Assembly: GCF_002105535.1 (NCBI RefSeq)
Contig: NZ_CP015848.1
Location: 992,907-1,056,906 of the forward strand
Length of the DNA: 64,000 bases
Source: Magnetospirillum sp. ME-1
GTDB lineage: Bacteria > Pseudomonadota > Alphaproteobacteria > Rhodospirillales > Magnetospirillaceae
Direction of reading: 5' to 3'
Below, piece by piece: positions 45,736 through 55,631 of the stretch. Under the pieces are notes generated by a model. It was not told where the DNA came from, ran no database searches, and worked only from the letters and a program-made list of their open reading frames with translations. A program made the translations under genes and the position numbers. The stretch's first letter is position 1; each line of letters starts with the position of its first letter.

Positions 45736-45749
45736 CACCGTCTCCCTGT

Positions 45750-45925
45750 TGTCGGGTTTCCCGACACTATTTATGGGCATGGGCAAGTTGTCGGGTTTCC
45801 CGACAAGTTGCTGGTGTAGGTTTTCCCGACAGGAAGCTGGCGTAGGGAAAACCTACAGATGGACGACGTGGGCACAGGCCATGCGTAGGTTAAACCTACG
45901 GACACGGGTGTCGTGTAACACGACA
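45750..45925. repeat. Palindrome cluster 2 (six 17-nt palindromes)
   Basis: In order: B (45750-45766), B (core 45789-45805, arms 45788-45806), hybrid TGTAGGTTTTCCCGACA (45815-45831), hybrid CGTAGGGAAAACCTACA (45841-45857), C variant CGTAGGTTAAACCTACG (45884-45900), A reversed (45909-45925). Starts 45789-45815 and 45815-45841 are 26 nt apart, and 45884-45909 is 25. The cluster lies in the divergent gap 45736-46181, which otherwise holds AT-rich DNA and no gene. Confidence 0.9.
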
Positions 45926-45980
45926 ACGCGATAATTCTCTGAATTTTGTCAATATAGTCAATGGCTTGCAAATGACGCGA

Positions 45981-45997
45981 TTGCTGCCGTGCAGCAA
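45981..45997. repeat. 17-nt palindrome of another sequence (TTGCTGCCGTGCAGCAA)
   Basis: Seven-bp arms around CGT, the same 17-nt total length as the other island palindromes but a different sequence. It lies 56 bp after cluster 2 in the same gap. It could be unrelated. Confidence 0.55.
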
Positions 45998-46181
45998 TAT
46001 GGCGTGGCGTGACAAGCCGACAAAAATTATTTCCAAATTCGCATTCGCAGCGCCGCAGATCGGGATAAATACAATGCTGGGGCTTAACTGCGTCCGACGG
46101 GAACAGTGACAGCCTCTTTCATCAGCGTTTTCCAGGCCGCCCCAGCGTTTCAACTGAAAACGCATTGGGAGGAAAACGAAA

Positions 46182-47348
46182 ATGGCAGACATTCAATGGA
46201 ACAGACACATCAACAAGCTATGCGAGCATCAAGGGGGGCCGCGATATGACGACGTACTGATCGGCTGCATCATGGCCTTTCACCAGAAGGGACGCTCGTC
46301 CGAGAAACAGGGTGATTGGCTGGTCAGGCAGTTGGACATGCATTACGGCATTCAGGTGGCGCATCAGGGCGCAATACAGCTGACGAAGGAACAGCGTCGG
46401 CCAATCAAACAGGCGGTGGATTGGGCGAACTGCAATGCATCAAGTGGCCGCATGGCCTATCTGCATGGGCGTTTCCCACACGCTTTCCACGCCGTTTCCA
46501 CACGGTTCCCACACAGTTTCCACACCAAAGGGGCCAATTCGTCTGTTCCTTCAACGACTTATCCAGTCGCTATTGCTAAACTATTGCTAAAACTAATCGA
46601 TACGCCGTTGGCTGTTTCGCGGCCTTCGGCCACGCCCAATGGCCTTTCAGCCGATTTCGCCGATAGTGGCTCGCTTGTGGCTCGCCACTCGGAAGAAAGT
46701 AAGGCGATCTGCCCAATCGGAATGAACGACAATGTGATCGACGATGCGGCTGCGCCACTCCGTGGACTGGCCGCCCAATCGGACGAGCCATTGGGGGGAA
46801 GGAAAGAGCCACTTGGAGGTGCTGTGGATTTCGCCACCTGGGCAAAGGCGAATCGGTCAACAGGTCAGGTGAAGGCCAATTCCAACAAGGCCACTATATC
46901 GCTTTGGGTTGATGGCAGTTCGCGCAGCTATGTGCGCGGCCAATTGGAAATAGGGAAGGAGAAGTACCGCCTGAATTTCCGCAGTCCACGCCGCTTGGAG
47001 GAATTGATCTATGTGGAGCGCGGACAGGACGCCGAAGCACGCCAGTGGTACGAGGCCGTCAGCAGCCAGGTCATTCCCAACTTGCAGGCCAAAGCGGACG
47101 CGGCCAGCGGCAGATTGCCCAGCAAGCACGTCGCCAGCGCCATCCACGAATTCCACGACAGCAAATGTGAAGGGCGCGGCATGACTGATGGCATTGCGTT
47201 CTTGGGCTACAACGGCGACCTGCCCTCTTATTGCGTAGTGCAGATCAACGGCAGGAACTGGCGACTGGAACTACAGGCCACCCACAGCACGAACGCAAGA
47301 GCGCCGCAGTTCAAGGCAACCGCCGAGCGGTCATGCGCAGCAGCGTAG
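46182..47348 (+). CDS. Hypothetical protein of the island (388 aa)
   Basis: A 388-residue soluble protein I do not recognise. The N-terminal third (about 1-85) is helical: LIGCIMAFHQKGRSSEKQGDW, LVRQLDMHYGIQV. The middle (85-210) is low-complexity with a His/Phe-rich run FPHAFHAVSTRFPHSFHT. The C-terminal third (about 225-375) has strand-helix character (ISLWVDGSSRSYVRGQLEIG, EARQWYEAVSSQVIPNLQAK). Shine-Dalgarno GGGAGGA precedes the ATG. It overlaps the convergent 44-aa gene by 38 bp. A replication or DNA-binding role is possible from setting but not shown. Confidence 0.65.
   Translation: MADIQWNRHINKLCEHQGGPRYDDVLIGCIMAFHQKGRSSEKQGDWLVRQLDMHYGIQVAHQGAIQLTKEQRRPIKQAVDWANCNASSGRMAYLHGRFPHAFHAVSTRFPHSFHTKGANSSVPSTTYPVAIAKLLLKLIDTPLAVSRPSATPNGLSADFADSGSLVARHSEESKAICPIGMNDNVIDDAAAPLRGLAAQSDEPLGGRKEPLGGAVDFATWAKANRSTGQVKANSNKATISLWVDGSSRSYVRGQLEIGKEKYRLNFRSPRRLEELIYVERGQDAEARQWYEAVSSQVIPNLQAKADAASGRLPSKHVASAIHEFHDSKCEGRGMTDGIAFLGYNGDLPSYCVVQINGRNWRLELQATHSTNARAPQFKATAERSCAAA
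46471..46526. repeat. Five degenerate 11-bp tandem repeats (GTTTCCACACG-like)
   Basis: Units GTTTCCCACAC, GCTTTCCACGCC, GTTTCCACACG, GTTCCCACACA and GTTTCCACACC, spaced about one helical turn, inside the 388-aa gene. They encode the FPHAFH...RFPHSFH segment. They could be iteron-like protein sites or simple coding repetition. Confidence 0.6.
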
Positions 47349-47445
47349 CGATGATGGCCTGCTGCACGGCCTCCTCGATCAGCACGACTTCGTTGGCAAA
47401 GCCGATCTCGCAATAGCCCCTCGGCAAATAGGTCAGTCTGTTCAT
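47311..47445 (-). CDS. Small hypothetical protein (44 aa)
   Basis: MNRLTYLPRGYCEIGFANEV... is 44 residues with a helical C-terminal half (VLIEEAVQQAIIATLLRMTA). It is supported mainly by a strong Shine-Dalgarno (AAGGAGA, 7 nt from the ATG at 47445) and by facing a second small gene across a shared palindromic operator. It overlaps the end of the 388-aa gene. No family is recognised. Confidence 0.5.
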   Translation of the reverse strand: MNRLTYLPRGYCEIGFANEVVLIEEAVQQAIIATLLRMTARRLP

Positions 47446-47497
47446 GGCGTTTTCTCCTTCTTGCAGCAGCGTCCAGCGTGGCGCTGCTCCGCAAGCG

Positions 47498-47520
47498 TAT
47501 TTAGCGCGGAAGGCTAAATA
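47498..47520. promoter_or_regulatory. Palindrome in a divergent promoter
   Basis: TATTTAGC (47498-47505) and GCTAAATA (47513-47520) form a perfect 8-bp inverted repeat with a 7-nt spacer, midway between the divergent 47445 (-) and 47552 (+) starts. It is a likely operator. Confidence 0.55.
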
Positions 47521-47551
47521 GCTGGACGAAACGCCATGAGGAGGAGCGGTC

Positions 47552-47839
47552 ATGCTATTGGAGAAGGTCTATGGGGAATTGCGCGATATGTGGATGGTTG
47601 AGAGCCAGTATGAATTCTCTCGGTTTTGGCTCGGCCAGTCGCGCAGCTATATGTCCTGTGCCAAGGCGCGGAAGCGGCCACCATCATTGTTGGTGCTGAT
47701 GCGACTGTCGCAACGGCTTGCGTCCATCTCGGCCAAATACGCCGCTGTGGCGACGACAGAGGTGGAGAAGGCCAACTGCCGCAAGCTTCACGAGTTGAAC
47801 TGCATGGTTGGCGAAGCAGTCGGACAACAGGCGGCGTAG
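47552..47839 (+). CDS. Small hypothetical protein (95 aa), DUF6626-like
   Basis: A 95-residue helical protein: MLLEKVYGELRDMWMVESQY, EFSRFWLGQSRSYMSCAKAR, then LLVLMRLSQRLASISAKYAA. The W-LG-RS-SY pattern recalls small proteins of the DUF6626 type on alphaproteobacterial mobile DNA (tentative, from memory). GAGGAG lies about 6 nt before the ATG. A hybrid palindrome overlaps its last codons (47835-47851). Function is unknown. Confidence 0.7.
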   Translation: MLLEKVYGELRDMWMVESQYEFSRFWLGQSRSYMSCAKARKRPPSLLVLMRLSQRLASISAKYAAVATTEVEKANCRKLHELNCMVGEAVGQQAA

Positions 47840-47909
47840 GTTTTTCCGACAGGTGCATGTTGTCGGGTTTCCCGACAAGTTGTCCGCATCGCCGTCATGT
47901 TACACGACA
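47835..47909. repeat. Palindrome cluster 3 (three 17-nt elements)
   Basis: Hybrid CGTAGGTTTTTCCGACA (47835-47851), type B (core 47861-47877), and a decayed A, CGTCATGTTACACGACA (47893-47909). The first two start 26 nt apart. The following stretch to 48148 holds no gene that I can support and is probably the right island margin. Confidence 0.85.
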
Positions 47910-48148
47910 GCCGACCGCCGCGTTCGGTGGTCAGACTTCCCATTATAGCATACGATAACGAGCAAAATCGGACAAGAACAAACAAAGAACTCTCTGCTGA
48001 CCGAGCCGCGCATTTTTGCTGCGCGGAATGCACCCGATGACACTATCCGCATGACCTGAGCCAAGCCCAACTTGGTCGGTGCCACGGCAAATTTGGGGGG
48101 GCGGCATACCGAAATCCTGATGACGTTGACGGCAGGCTGCGAGCCGCG

Positions 48149-49531
48149 TCAGACCATGATCGTCGGGTCCACCCAGACGTCGAATTGCTCCGCCGTCACG
48201 TAGCCTGTCGCTAGGGCGGCTTGGCGCAGGGTCGAACCCTCGGAGTGGGCGCGCTTGGCGATCTCGGCGGCGCGGTCATAGCCGATATGGGGCGCCAGCG
48301 CCGTCACCAGCATCAGCGACTGCTCCAGCAATTGGCCGATGCGCTGCCGGTTGGCGGTAATGCCGCGCACGCAATGGCGTTCGAAGCTTGCCATTCCGTC
48401 GGCCATGAGGCGGACACTCTGAAGGAAATTGTGGGCTATCAACGGCTTGAAGACGTTCAGCTCGAAATTTCCCGAGGCGCCGCCCATTGTGATGGCCACA
48501 TCGTTGCCCATCACCTGGCAGCAGGCCATGGTCAGTGCCTCGCATTGGGTGGGATTGACCTTGCCCGGCATGATGGAACTGCCCGGCTCGTTTTCCGGCA
48601 GGCTGATCTCGCCCAGTCCCGAACGCGGCCCGGAGGCCAGCCAGCGGAGGTCGTTGGCAATCTTCATCAAGGCCACCGCCAGGGTCTTGATGGCGCCATG
48701 CACCGCCACCAAACCGTCATGGGCCGCCAAGGCGGCGAATTTATTGGCGGCGGAAACGAACGGCAGGCCAAGATCCGCAGCCAATTGCGCCGCCACACGG
48801 GCGCCGAATTCCGGGTGGGTATTCAGGCCGGTCCCCACTGCGGTGCCGCCGATGGCCAGGGGATACAAGGACGGCAGCGTGGCGAGCAGCACCGCCTCGG
48901 CATGATCCAACTGCGCCGCGTAGCCGGAGAATTCCTGTCCTAAGGTGAGCGGCGTGGCGTCCTGAAGATGGGTGCGGCCGATCTTGACGATGGCGGCGAA
49001 CTCTTCCGTCAGCCCTACCAGACTCTTTCGCAGGCGGGTGAGTGACGGCAGCAGGCTTGTTACCACCGTGACGGCTGCCGCCACATGCATGGCGGTGGGA
49101 AAGACGTCGTTGGAAGACTGCCCCAGATTGACGTCGTCATTGGCGTGGACACAGCGGTTCAGTCCTCGCTCCCCCCCCAGGATTTCGGAGGCGCGGTTGG
49201 CCAGCACCTCGTTCATGTTCATATTGGTCTGAGTGCCCGAGCCGGTCTGCCAGACCGACAGGGGAAATTCCCCCTCATGCTGGCCCGACAGGACTTCCCG
49301 GGCGGCGGAGACGATCGCGGTGGCCCTTTTGGCGGGTAAAAGGCCGAGATCGGCATTGACCTGGGCACAGGCCCCCTTCACCCGGGCCAGGGCGAGAATC
49401 AGCTCGGCGGGCATGCGTTCGCCGGATATGGCGAAATATTCCAGCGACCGTTGGGTCTGGGCTCCCCATATATGAGGCTCGGGCACCTGGATGATGCCGA
49501 AGGAATCCTTTTCCGGCCGGGTGGCGCTCAT
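48149..49531 (-). CDS. fumC: Fumarate hydratase, class II
   Basis: A 460-residue iron-free fumarase. The signature [10 protein letters not shown] (318-327) carries the catalytic Ser319, and the partner His188 lies in [12 protein letters not shown]. Further superfamily blocks are [14 protein letters not shown] and [14 protein letters not shown]. It interconverts fumarate and malate. It is divergent from an aconitase gene with only 39 bp between starts, so they probably share a control region. Class II fumarase is oxygen-stable, of use under oxidative or iron stress. Confidence 0.96.
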   Translation of the reverse strand: MSATRPEKDSFGIIQVPEPHIWGAQTQRSLEYFAISGERMPAELILALARVKGACAQVNADLGLLPAKRATAIVSAAREVLSGQHEGEFPLSVWQTGSGTQTNMNMNEVLANRASEILGGERGLNRCVHANDDVNLGQSSNDVFPTAMHVAAAVTVVTSLLPSLTRLRKSLVGLTEEFAAIVKIGRTHLQDATPLTLGQEFSGYAAQLDHAEAVLLATLPSLYPLAIGGTAVGTGLNTHPEFGARVAAQLAADLGLPFVSAANKFAALAAHDGLVAVHGAIKTLAVALMKIANDLRWLASGPRSGLGEISLPENEPGSSIMPGKVNPTQCEALTMACCQVMGNDVAITMGGASGNFELNVFKPLIAHNFLQSVRLMADGMASFERHCVRGITANRQRIGQLLEQSLMLVTALAPHIGYDRAAEIAKRAHSEGSTLRQAALATGYVTAEQFDVWVDPTIMV

Positions 49532-49570
49532 GCGCTGCTCCTCTCCAGAGTGACCTCGTTGGAGATCATC

Positions 49571-52278
<2,708 letters not shown>

Positions 52279-52282
<4 letters not shown>

Positions 52283-52623
52283 TCCGGGCTCGGCTGCGTC
52301 GGGACCGGCAAGAAAAAATTGGAATCCGTCAGGGTGATGGCCGAGATGATCCGCGTCTCGCCCTGCCCGTCCAGGCATCTGAGGCGGACATGGAGAAGGC
52401 CGTCGACGGTGGTCCATATCCGGACGACTTCCCAGACCTTGTCAAACTGGTCCATGGCCTTTCTGAAACGGTCGCCGAGCCGCAGGGGGGAGACCGGCCG
52501 CCCCAGCCGCAGGAACTTGAACAGGGCACGTCCCGCCTTGGCGGCCGGTCCCGCATGGCCAGCCTCCAGCACCATTGGGGCCAGAGGCTGGCCGATTGTC
52601 ACCCCATGGAATCGGGCTGTCAT
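52279..52623 (-). CDS. Hypothetical protein (114 aa)
   Basis: A 114-residue soluble protein [20 protein letters not shown]... The middle segment [20 protein letters not shown] followed by [20 protein letters not shown] looks like a small beta-sheet domain. Its ATG overlaps the stop of the 63-aa gene upstream (ATGA), so the two are coupled. It overlaps the end of the convergent aconitase gene by 4 bp. No family is recognised. Confidence 0.65.
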
Positions 52624-52811
52624 TGGAGCCGCCTTTGCGTCGTGAGGATGAAAGCCTCCATGGCGCCCATCTCGATGCCATCGCACGCCATCAGGCAATG
52701 GATAATGGGGTCGCGCAGCACATCCTCCAACAGCGGCTCATGGCCGCCGAAAGCCGGCAGACTCCCTGGCAATGGCCTGGGCCGCATGAACTTGATCCAC
52801 GGATGAGACAT
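52620..52811 (-). CDS. Small hypothetical protein (63 aa) coupled to next gene
   Basis: MSHPWIKFMRPRPLPGSLPA... with an acidic helical second half (LLEDVLRDPIIHCLMACDGI). It is supported by an ATGA overlap with the 114-aa gene and by an AT-rich promoter-like region upstream. The start is uncertain: ATG at 52811, GTG at 52820 or ATG at 52787 all lack a strong ribosome-binding site. I do not recognise it. Confidence 0.5.
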   Translation of the reverse strand: MSHPWIKFMRPRPLPGSLPAFGGHEPLLEDVLRDPIIHCLMACDGIEMGAMEAFILTTQRRLQ

Positions 52812-52963
52812 AATTGACACCAGTAGTTGAGGCAGTCGCCATTAATCCTGGTCACGCCTACGCAACCCGACACAAGATATGAAAAATAGGAATGAAAGGT
52901 AAATAAAATCCACTGAATATAGTACGCCGCATTATCTATTTTCGCGATTCAATATTATTTATT
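52812..52963. other. AT-rich gap, promoter region
   Basis: 152 bp of markedly AT-rich DNA between the P-type ATPase stop and the small gene pair (both minus). It holds the probable promoter of the pair. No convincing hairpin terminator is seen after the ATPase. Confidence 0.5.
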
Positions 52964-55609
52964 TTATAAAACTCCATGGCGGACAAACAATTTCCGCACC
53001 TCTTCCGCCAGCAGCAGCAGCGCAGCGAACAGGCATGCCCGCAGCCAATCACCCCACATCAGGGGGGCCGTTGCGAATAAGGCATTGCCCAGCGGCGAAT
53101 AGACCAGGGCGGTGATCAGCCCCCCCTCGAAGGCCAGCCCGGCGGGAATCAGGCGGTTGGTCCGGGGACCCAGCCAGAACGCCGACCGATCATGGCTGCG
53201 GCAGACGAATAGATTGGCCATCTGCATGATCACCACGGTGGCAAGGCAGGCGGTGGTGGCATGCAGGTACAGAGCCGAATCCGTTGGAAGTTCCTTGCCC
53301 CAGAACCAGCCTCCGGCATGCAGGACCACAAAGAACGCGGCCATGGCGCCCGCCGCCTGCAGGGGGCCGAGAAAACCGTAGGCGCGGACCAGCAGGGCGG
53401 TATCGATCAAGCGTTCGCGGCGGGCGCGAGGCGGGCGATTCATAACGTCGGCCCGGGGCTGCTCCACCGCCAGGGCCAGGGCCGGCACCATGTCGGTGCC
53501 CAAGTCGATGGCCAGGATCTGCGCCACCGTCAAGCCCAGCGGCACGCTGAACACCGCGAACAGCAGGTAAGGCACCATCTCGGGAATGTTGGAGGTCAGG
53601 ATGTAGGTCAGGAACTTGCGGATGTTGTCGAAGACGGCACGCCCCTCCTCGATGGCGGCGACGATGCTGGCGAAATTGTCGTCCAGCAGCACCATGTCGG
53701 CGGCCTGGCGCGCCACGTCGGTGCCCGACGCTCCCATGGCGATGCCGATATCGGCCTGCTTGAGGGCCGGGGCGTCATTGACGCCGTCGCCGGTAACCGC
53801 CACCACCTCGCCCTTGGCCTGCAACGCTTCGACGATGCGCCATTTCTGGTCGGCCCGGGTGCGGGCGAAGATGATCTCCGGGGCGTCCAGCGCCAACTGC
53901 AGTTGGGTTTTGGACATGCGTTGCAGGTGATCGCCGACGATGATGCGCGGACGGTGCCGGGTGACCAGCCCCACCTGGCGGGCCACCGCCTCGGCGGTGC
54001 GGGGATGATCGCCGGTGACCATCACCACCTTGATGCCGGCCACGCGGCAGCGCGCCACCGCGTCGGGAACCTCGGGACGCGGCGGATCCTGCAAGCCGAC
54101 TAGGCCCAACAGCACCAACTCGATCTCCCATTCCTCCTTGGCGGTACCGGGTTCCATCTCCCGGCGAGCCAGGGCCAGCACCCGCATGCCCGCCTCCGCC
54201 ATATCGATCTCGGCCTGGGCGAGGGCCTTGCGGTCGGCTTCGGCGATCGTCCGGACGCCGTCGGAGCCGGCGATCCGGTCGCAAAGCGGCAGCAGCGATT
54301 CCAGCGCCCCCTTCACATGCAGTACCGGACCGTCGGTTCCGGGATACAGCAGCGACATGCGGCGGCGGGAGGAATCGAAGGATATCCCGTCGAGCGGTTC
54401 GACGGCGGGCATACCACCGGCCAGGTTCACCAGGGCGATTTCAGTGGGATCGCCCACCAGCTTCTGGTCCACCACGTCCAAGGTCTGGCACAGGCCGGCG
54501 GTTTCCAGGGCCAACCTTCCGGCCAGACCGCTCGCGGCGATGGAATCGGCCTCCATCAGACGGCCGGCCATGAAGGCCCGCCGGGCCTGCATGCGGTTTT
54601 CGGTTAGGGTACCGGTCTTGTCGGTGCAGATGACGGTGGTCGAACCCAGGGTCTCCACCCCGGTCAGCTTGCGGACCAGCACGTTCTTGCGGGCGAGCCG
54701 CCGGCTGGCCATGGCCAGGGCCAGGGTGACGGTGGGCAGCAGCCCCTCGGGCACGTTGGCGACCATCAGCCCGATGGCGAAGATGGAGGCGTGCCAGATC
54801 TCCATGCCGCCGGCCATGCCGATGGCGAAGAACGCCACGCCGCTGCCCGCCGCCATCAGGGTGATGATCCGCGACAGCCGGATGACCTCCTTTTGCAGCG
54901 GCGACGCCTGTTGGCCCGCGGTCTGGGTCAGGTGGGCGATGGCGCCGAGCATGGTGCGCATGCCGGTAGCGAAGACCACCGCCTCGGCCTCGCCGGAGGC
55001 AATCGCGGCCCCGGCCGGCAGCAGGTTGCGGGCCTCGGCTTGTTCGGCGAAAGGGGCAGGTTCGGCATCGCGGACCACCGGCACGGATTCCCCGGTGATG
55101 GAGGCGAGGTCGACCTGAACGCCCATAGAGCGGACCACACGGCAGTCGGCGGGCACGGCGCAGCCCTCCTCCAACACCACCACGTCGCCCGGCACCAGTT
55201 CGGTGACCGCGACCTCGACCAGTTCGCCGCCGCGCCGGGCCTTGACCTTGAGCGGTAGCAGCAGGATCAGGGATTCCAGGGCGCGCTCGCTGCGGTATTC
55301 CTGCCAGAAGGAAAAGCCGCCGTTGATGACGATTACCAGCACAATGGCGATGGCCAGGGTTCCCATGCCCTGGCCGGGCTGCTGGGTCTCTGCGAATAGG
55401 GCCATGCCCGCCGCCAGCCACAGCACCACCGCGAACAGATGGGTGAACTGGCGGGCGAAGCGCAACGGCAGGGGGGCCGAAACGATCCGTTCCACCTGGT
55501 TGACGCCGAACTCCGCCAGACGCCGCGCGACCTCCGCGGCGGAAAGGCCCCCCGGCGAGGTGCCCAGGGCCTCGTAGACCGCTTCGGCCGGTAGGTCCTG
55601 GATGCGCAT
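52964..55609 (-). CDS. P-type ATPase, P2C-like (Na,K-ATPase alpha-like)
   Basis: An 881-residue P2-type cation pump. The actuator has TGES (172-175), phosphorylation Asp330 lies in CTDKTGTLTENRM, and the hinge is VTGDGVNDAPALK (608-612 region). TM4 is VANVPEGLLPTVTLALA (283-299). TM5 carries Y669, S673, N674 and E677 (TYILTSNIPEMVPYLLF) and TM6 carries D702 and D706 (AIDLGTDMVPAL), the residues that bind Na/K in animal Na,K-ATPase. It is therefore closer to P2C than to ordinary bacterial Ca (P2A) pumps. No beta subunit is seen. It lies 22 bp after the CheB-CheR-PAS gene, on the same strand, so a sensory operon may control it. Shine-Dalgarno AAAGGA. Confidence 0.93.
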   Translation of the reverse strand: MRIQDLPAEAVYEALGTSPGGLSAAEVARRLAEFGVNQVERIVSAPLPLRFARQFTHLFAVVLWLAAGMALFAETQQPGQGMGTLAIAIVLVIVINGGFSFWQEYRSERALESLILLLPLKVKARRGGELVEVAVTELVPGDVVVLEEGCAVPADCRVVRSMGVQVDLASITGESVPVVRDAEPAPFAEQAEARNLLPAGAAIASGEAEAVVFATGMRTMLGAIAHLTQTAGQQASPLQKEVIRLSRIITLMAAGSGVAFFAIGMAGGMEIWHASIFAIGLMVANVPEGLLPTVTLALAMASRRLARKNVLVRKLTGVETLGSTTVICTDKTGTLTENRMQARRAFMAGRLMEADSIAASGLAGRLALETAGLCQTLDVVDQKLVGDPTEIALVNLAGGMPAVEPLDGISFDSSRRRMSLLYPGTDGPVLHVKGALESLLPLCDRIAGSDGVRTIAEADRKALAQAEIDMAEAGMRVLALARREMEPGTAKEEWEIELVLLGLVGLQDPPRPEVPDAVARCRVAGIKVVMVTGDHPRTAEAVARQVGLVTRHRPRIIVGDHLQRMSKTQLQLALDAPEIIFARTRADQKWRIVEALQAKGEVVAVTGDGVNDAPALKQADIGIAMGASGTDVARQAADMVLLDDNFASIVAAIEEGRAVFDNIRKFLTYILTSNIPEMVPYLLFAVFSVPLGLTVAQILAIDLGTDMVPALALAVEQPRADVMNRPPRARRERLIDTALLVRAYGFLGPLQAAGAMAAFFVVLHAGGWFWGKELPTDSALYLHATTACLATVVIMQMANLFVCRSHDRSAFWLGPRTNRLIPAGLAFEGGLITALVYSPLGNALFATAPLMWGDWLRACLFAALLLLAEEVRKLFVRHGVL

Positions 55610-55631
55610 GGCTTATCCTTTCCGCAGACAG

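Larger units (their letters stand above)
41039..48148. mobile_element. Genomic island at tRNA-Thr
   Basis: The region starts exactly after the tRNA 3' end with a tyrosine recombinase reading away from the tRNA. It has a second recombinase, lower and patchier G+C (notably 43559-44794), unrecognised short genes, and a set of 17-nt palindromes found nowhere else in the window. G+C-rich core-type genes resume at fumC. I could not find a second copy of the tRNA 3' end (TCGAGTCCTCTCGCCGGCAC), so the right border near 47.9-48.15 kb is inferred from composition and palindrome limits. No capsid, tail, conjugation or replication gene is recognisable. Confidence 0.7.

Noticed and set aside
46471..46526. 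Tandem repeats as true DnaA boxes
   Set aside because: None matches TTATNCACA exactly, and they lie inside an open coding frame; kept only as an iteron-like observation.
46559..46860. Minus-strand ORFs of 92-94 codons inside the 388-aa gene
   Set aside because: No ribosome-binding sites, overlapping each other in two frames, and the plus-strand gene has a good start signal.
47550..47858. Minus-strand ORF of 102 codons opposite the 95-aa gene
   Set aside because: Antisense shadow; the plus strand has GAGGAG correctly spaced from its ATG.
43131..47909. Palindrome clusters as a CRISPR array
   Set aside because: Units are 17 nt with 8-9 nt or irregular spacers, palindromic throughout and of several types; no 30-nt-class spacers and no cas genes.
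41039..48148. Island as an intact prophage or conjugative element
   Set aside because: Only recombinases and small unknown genes are seen; no capsid, terminase, tail, lysis, relaxase, type IV secretion or clear replication gene.
41039..48148. Retron or diversity-generating element in the island
   Set aside because: No reverse transcriptase motif (such as YxDD) in any island frame.
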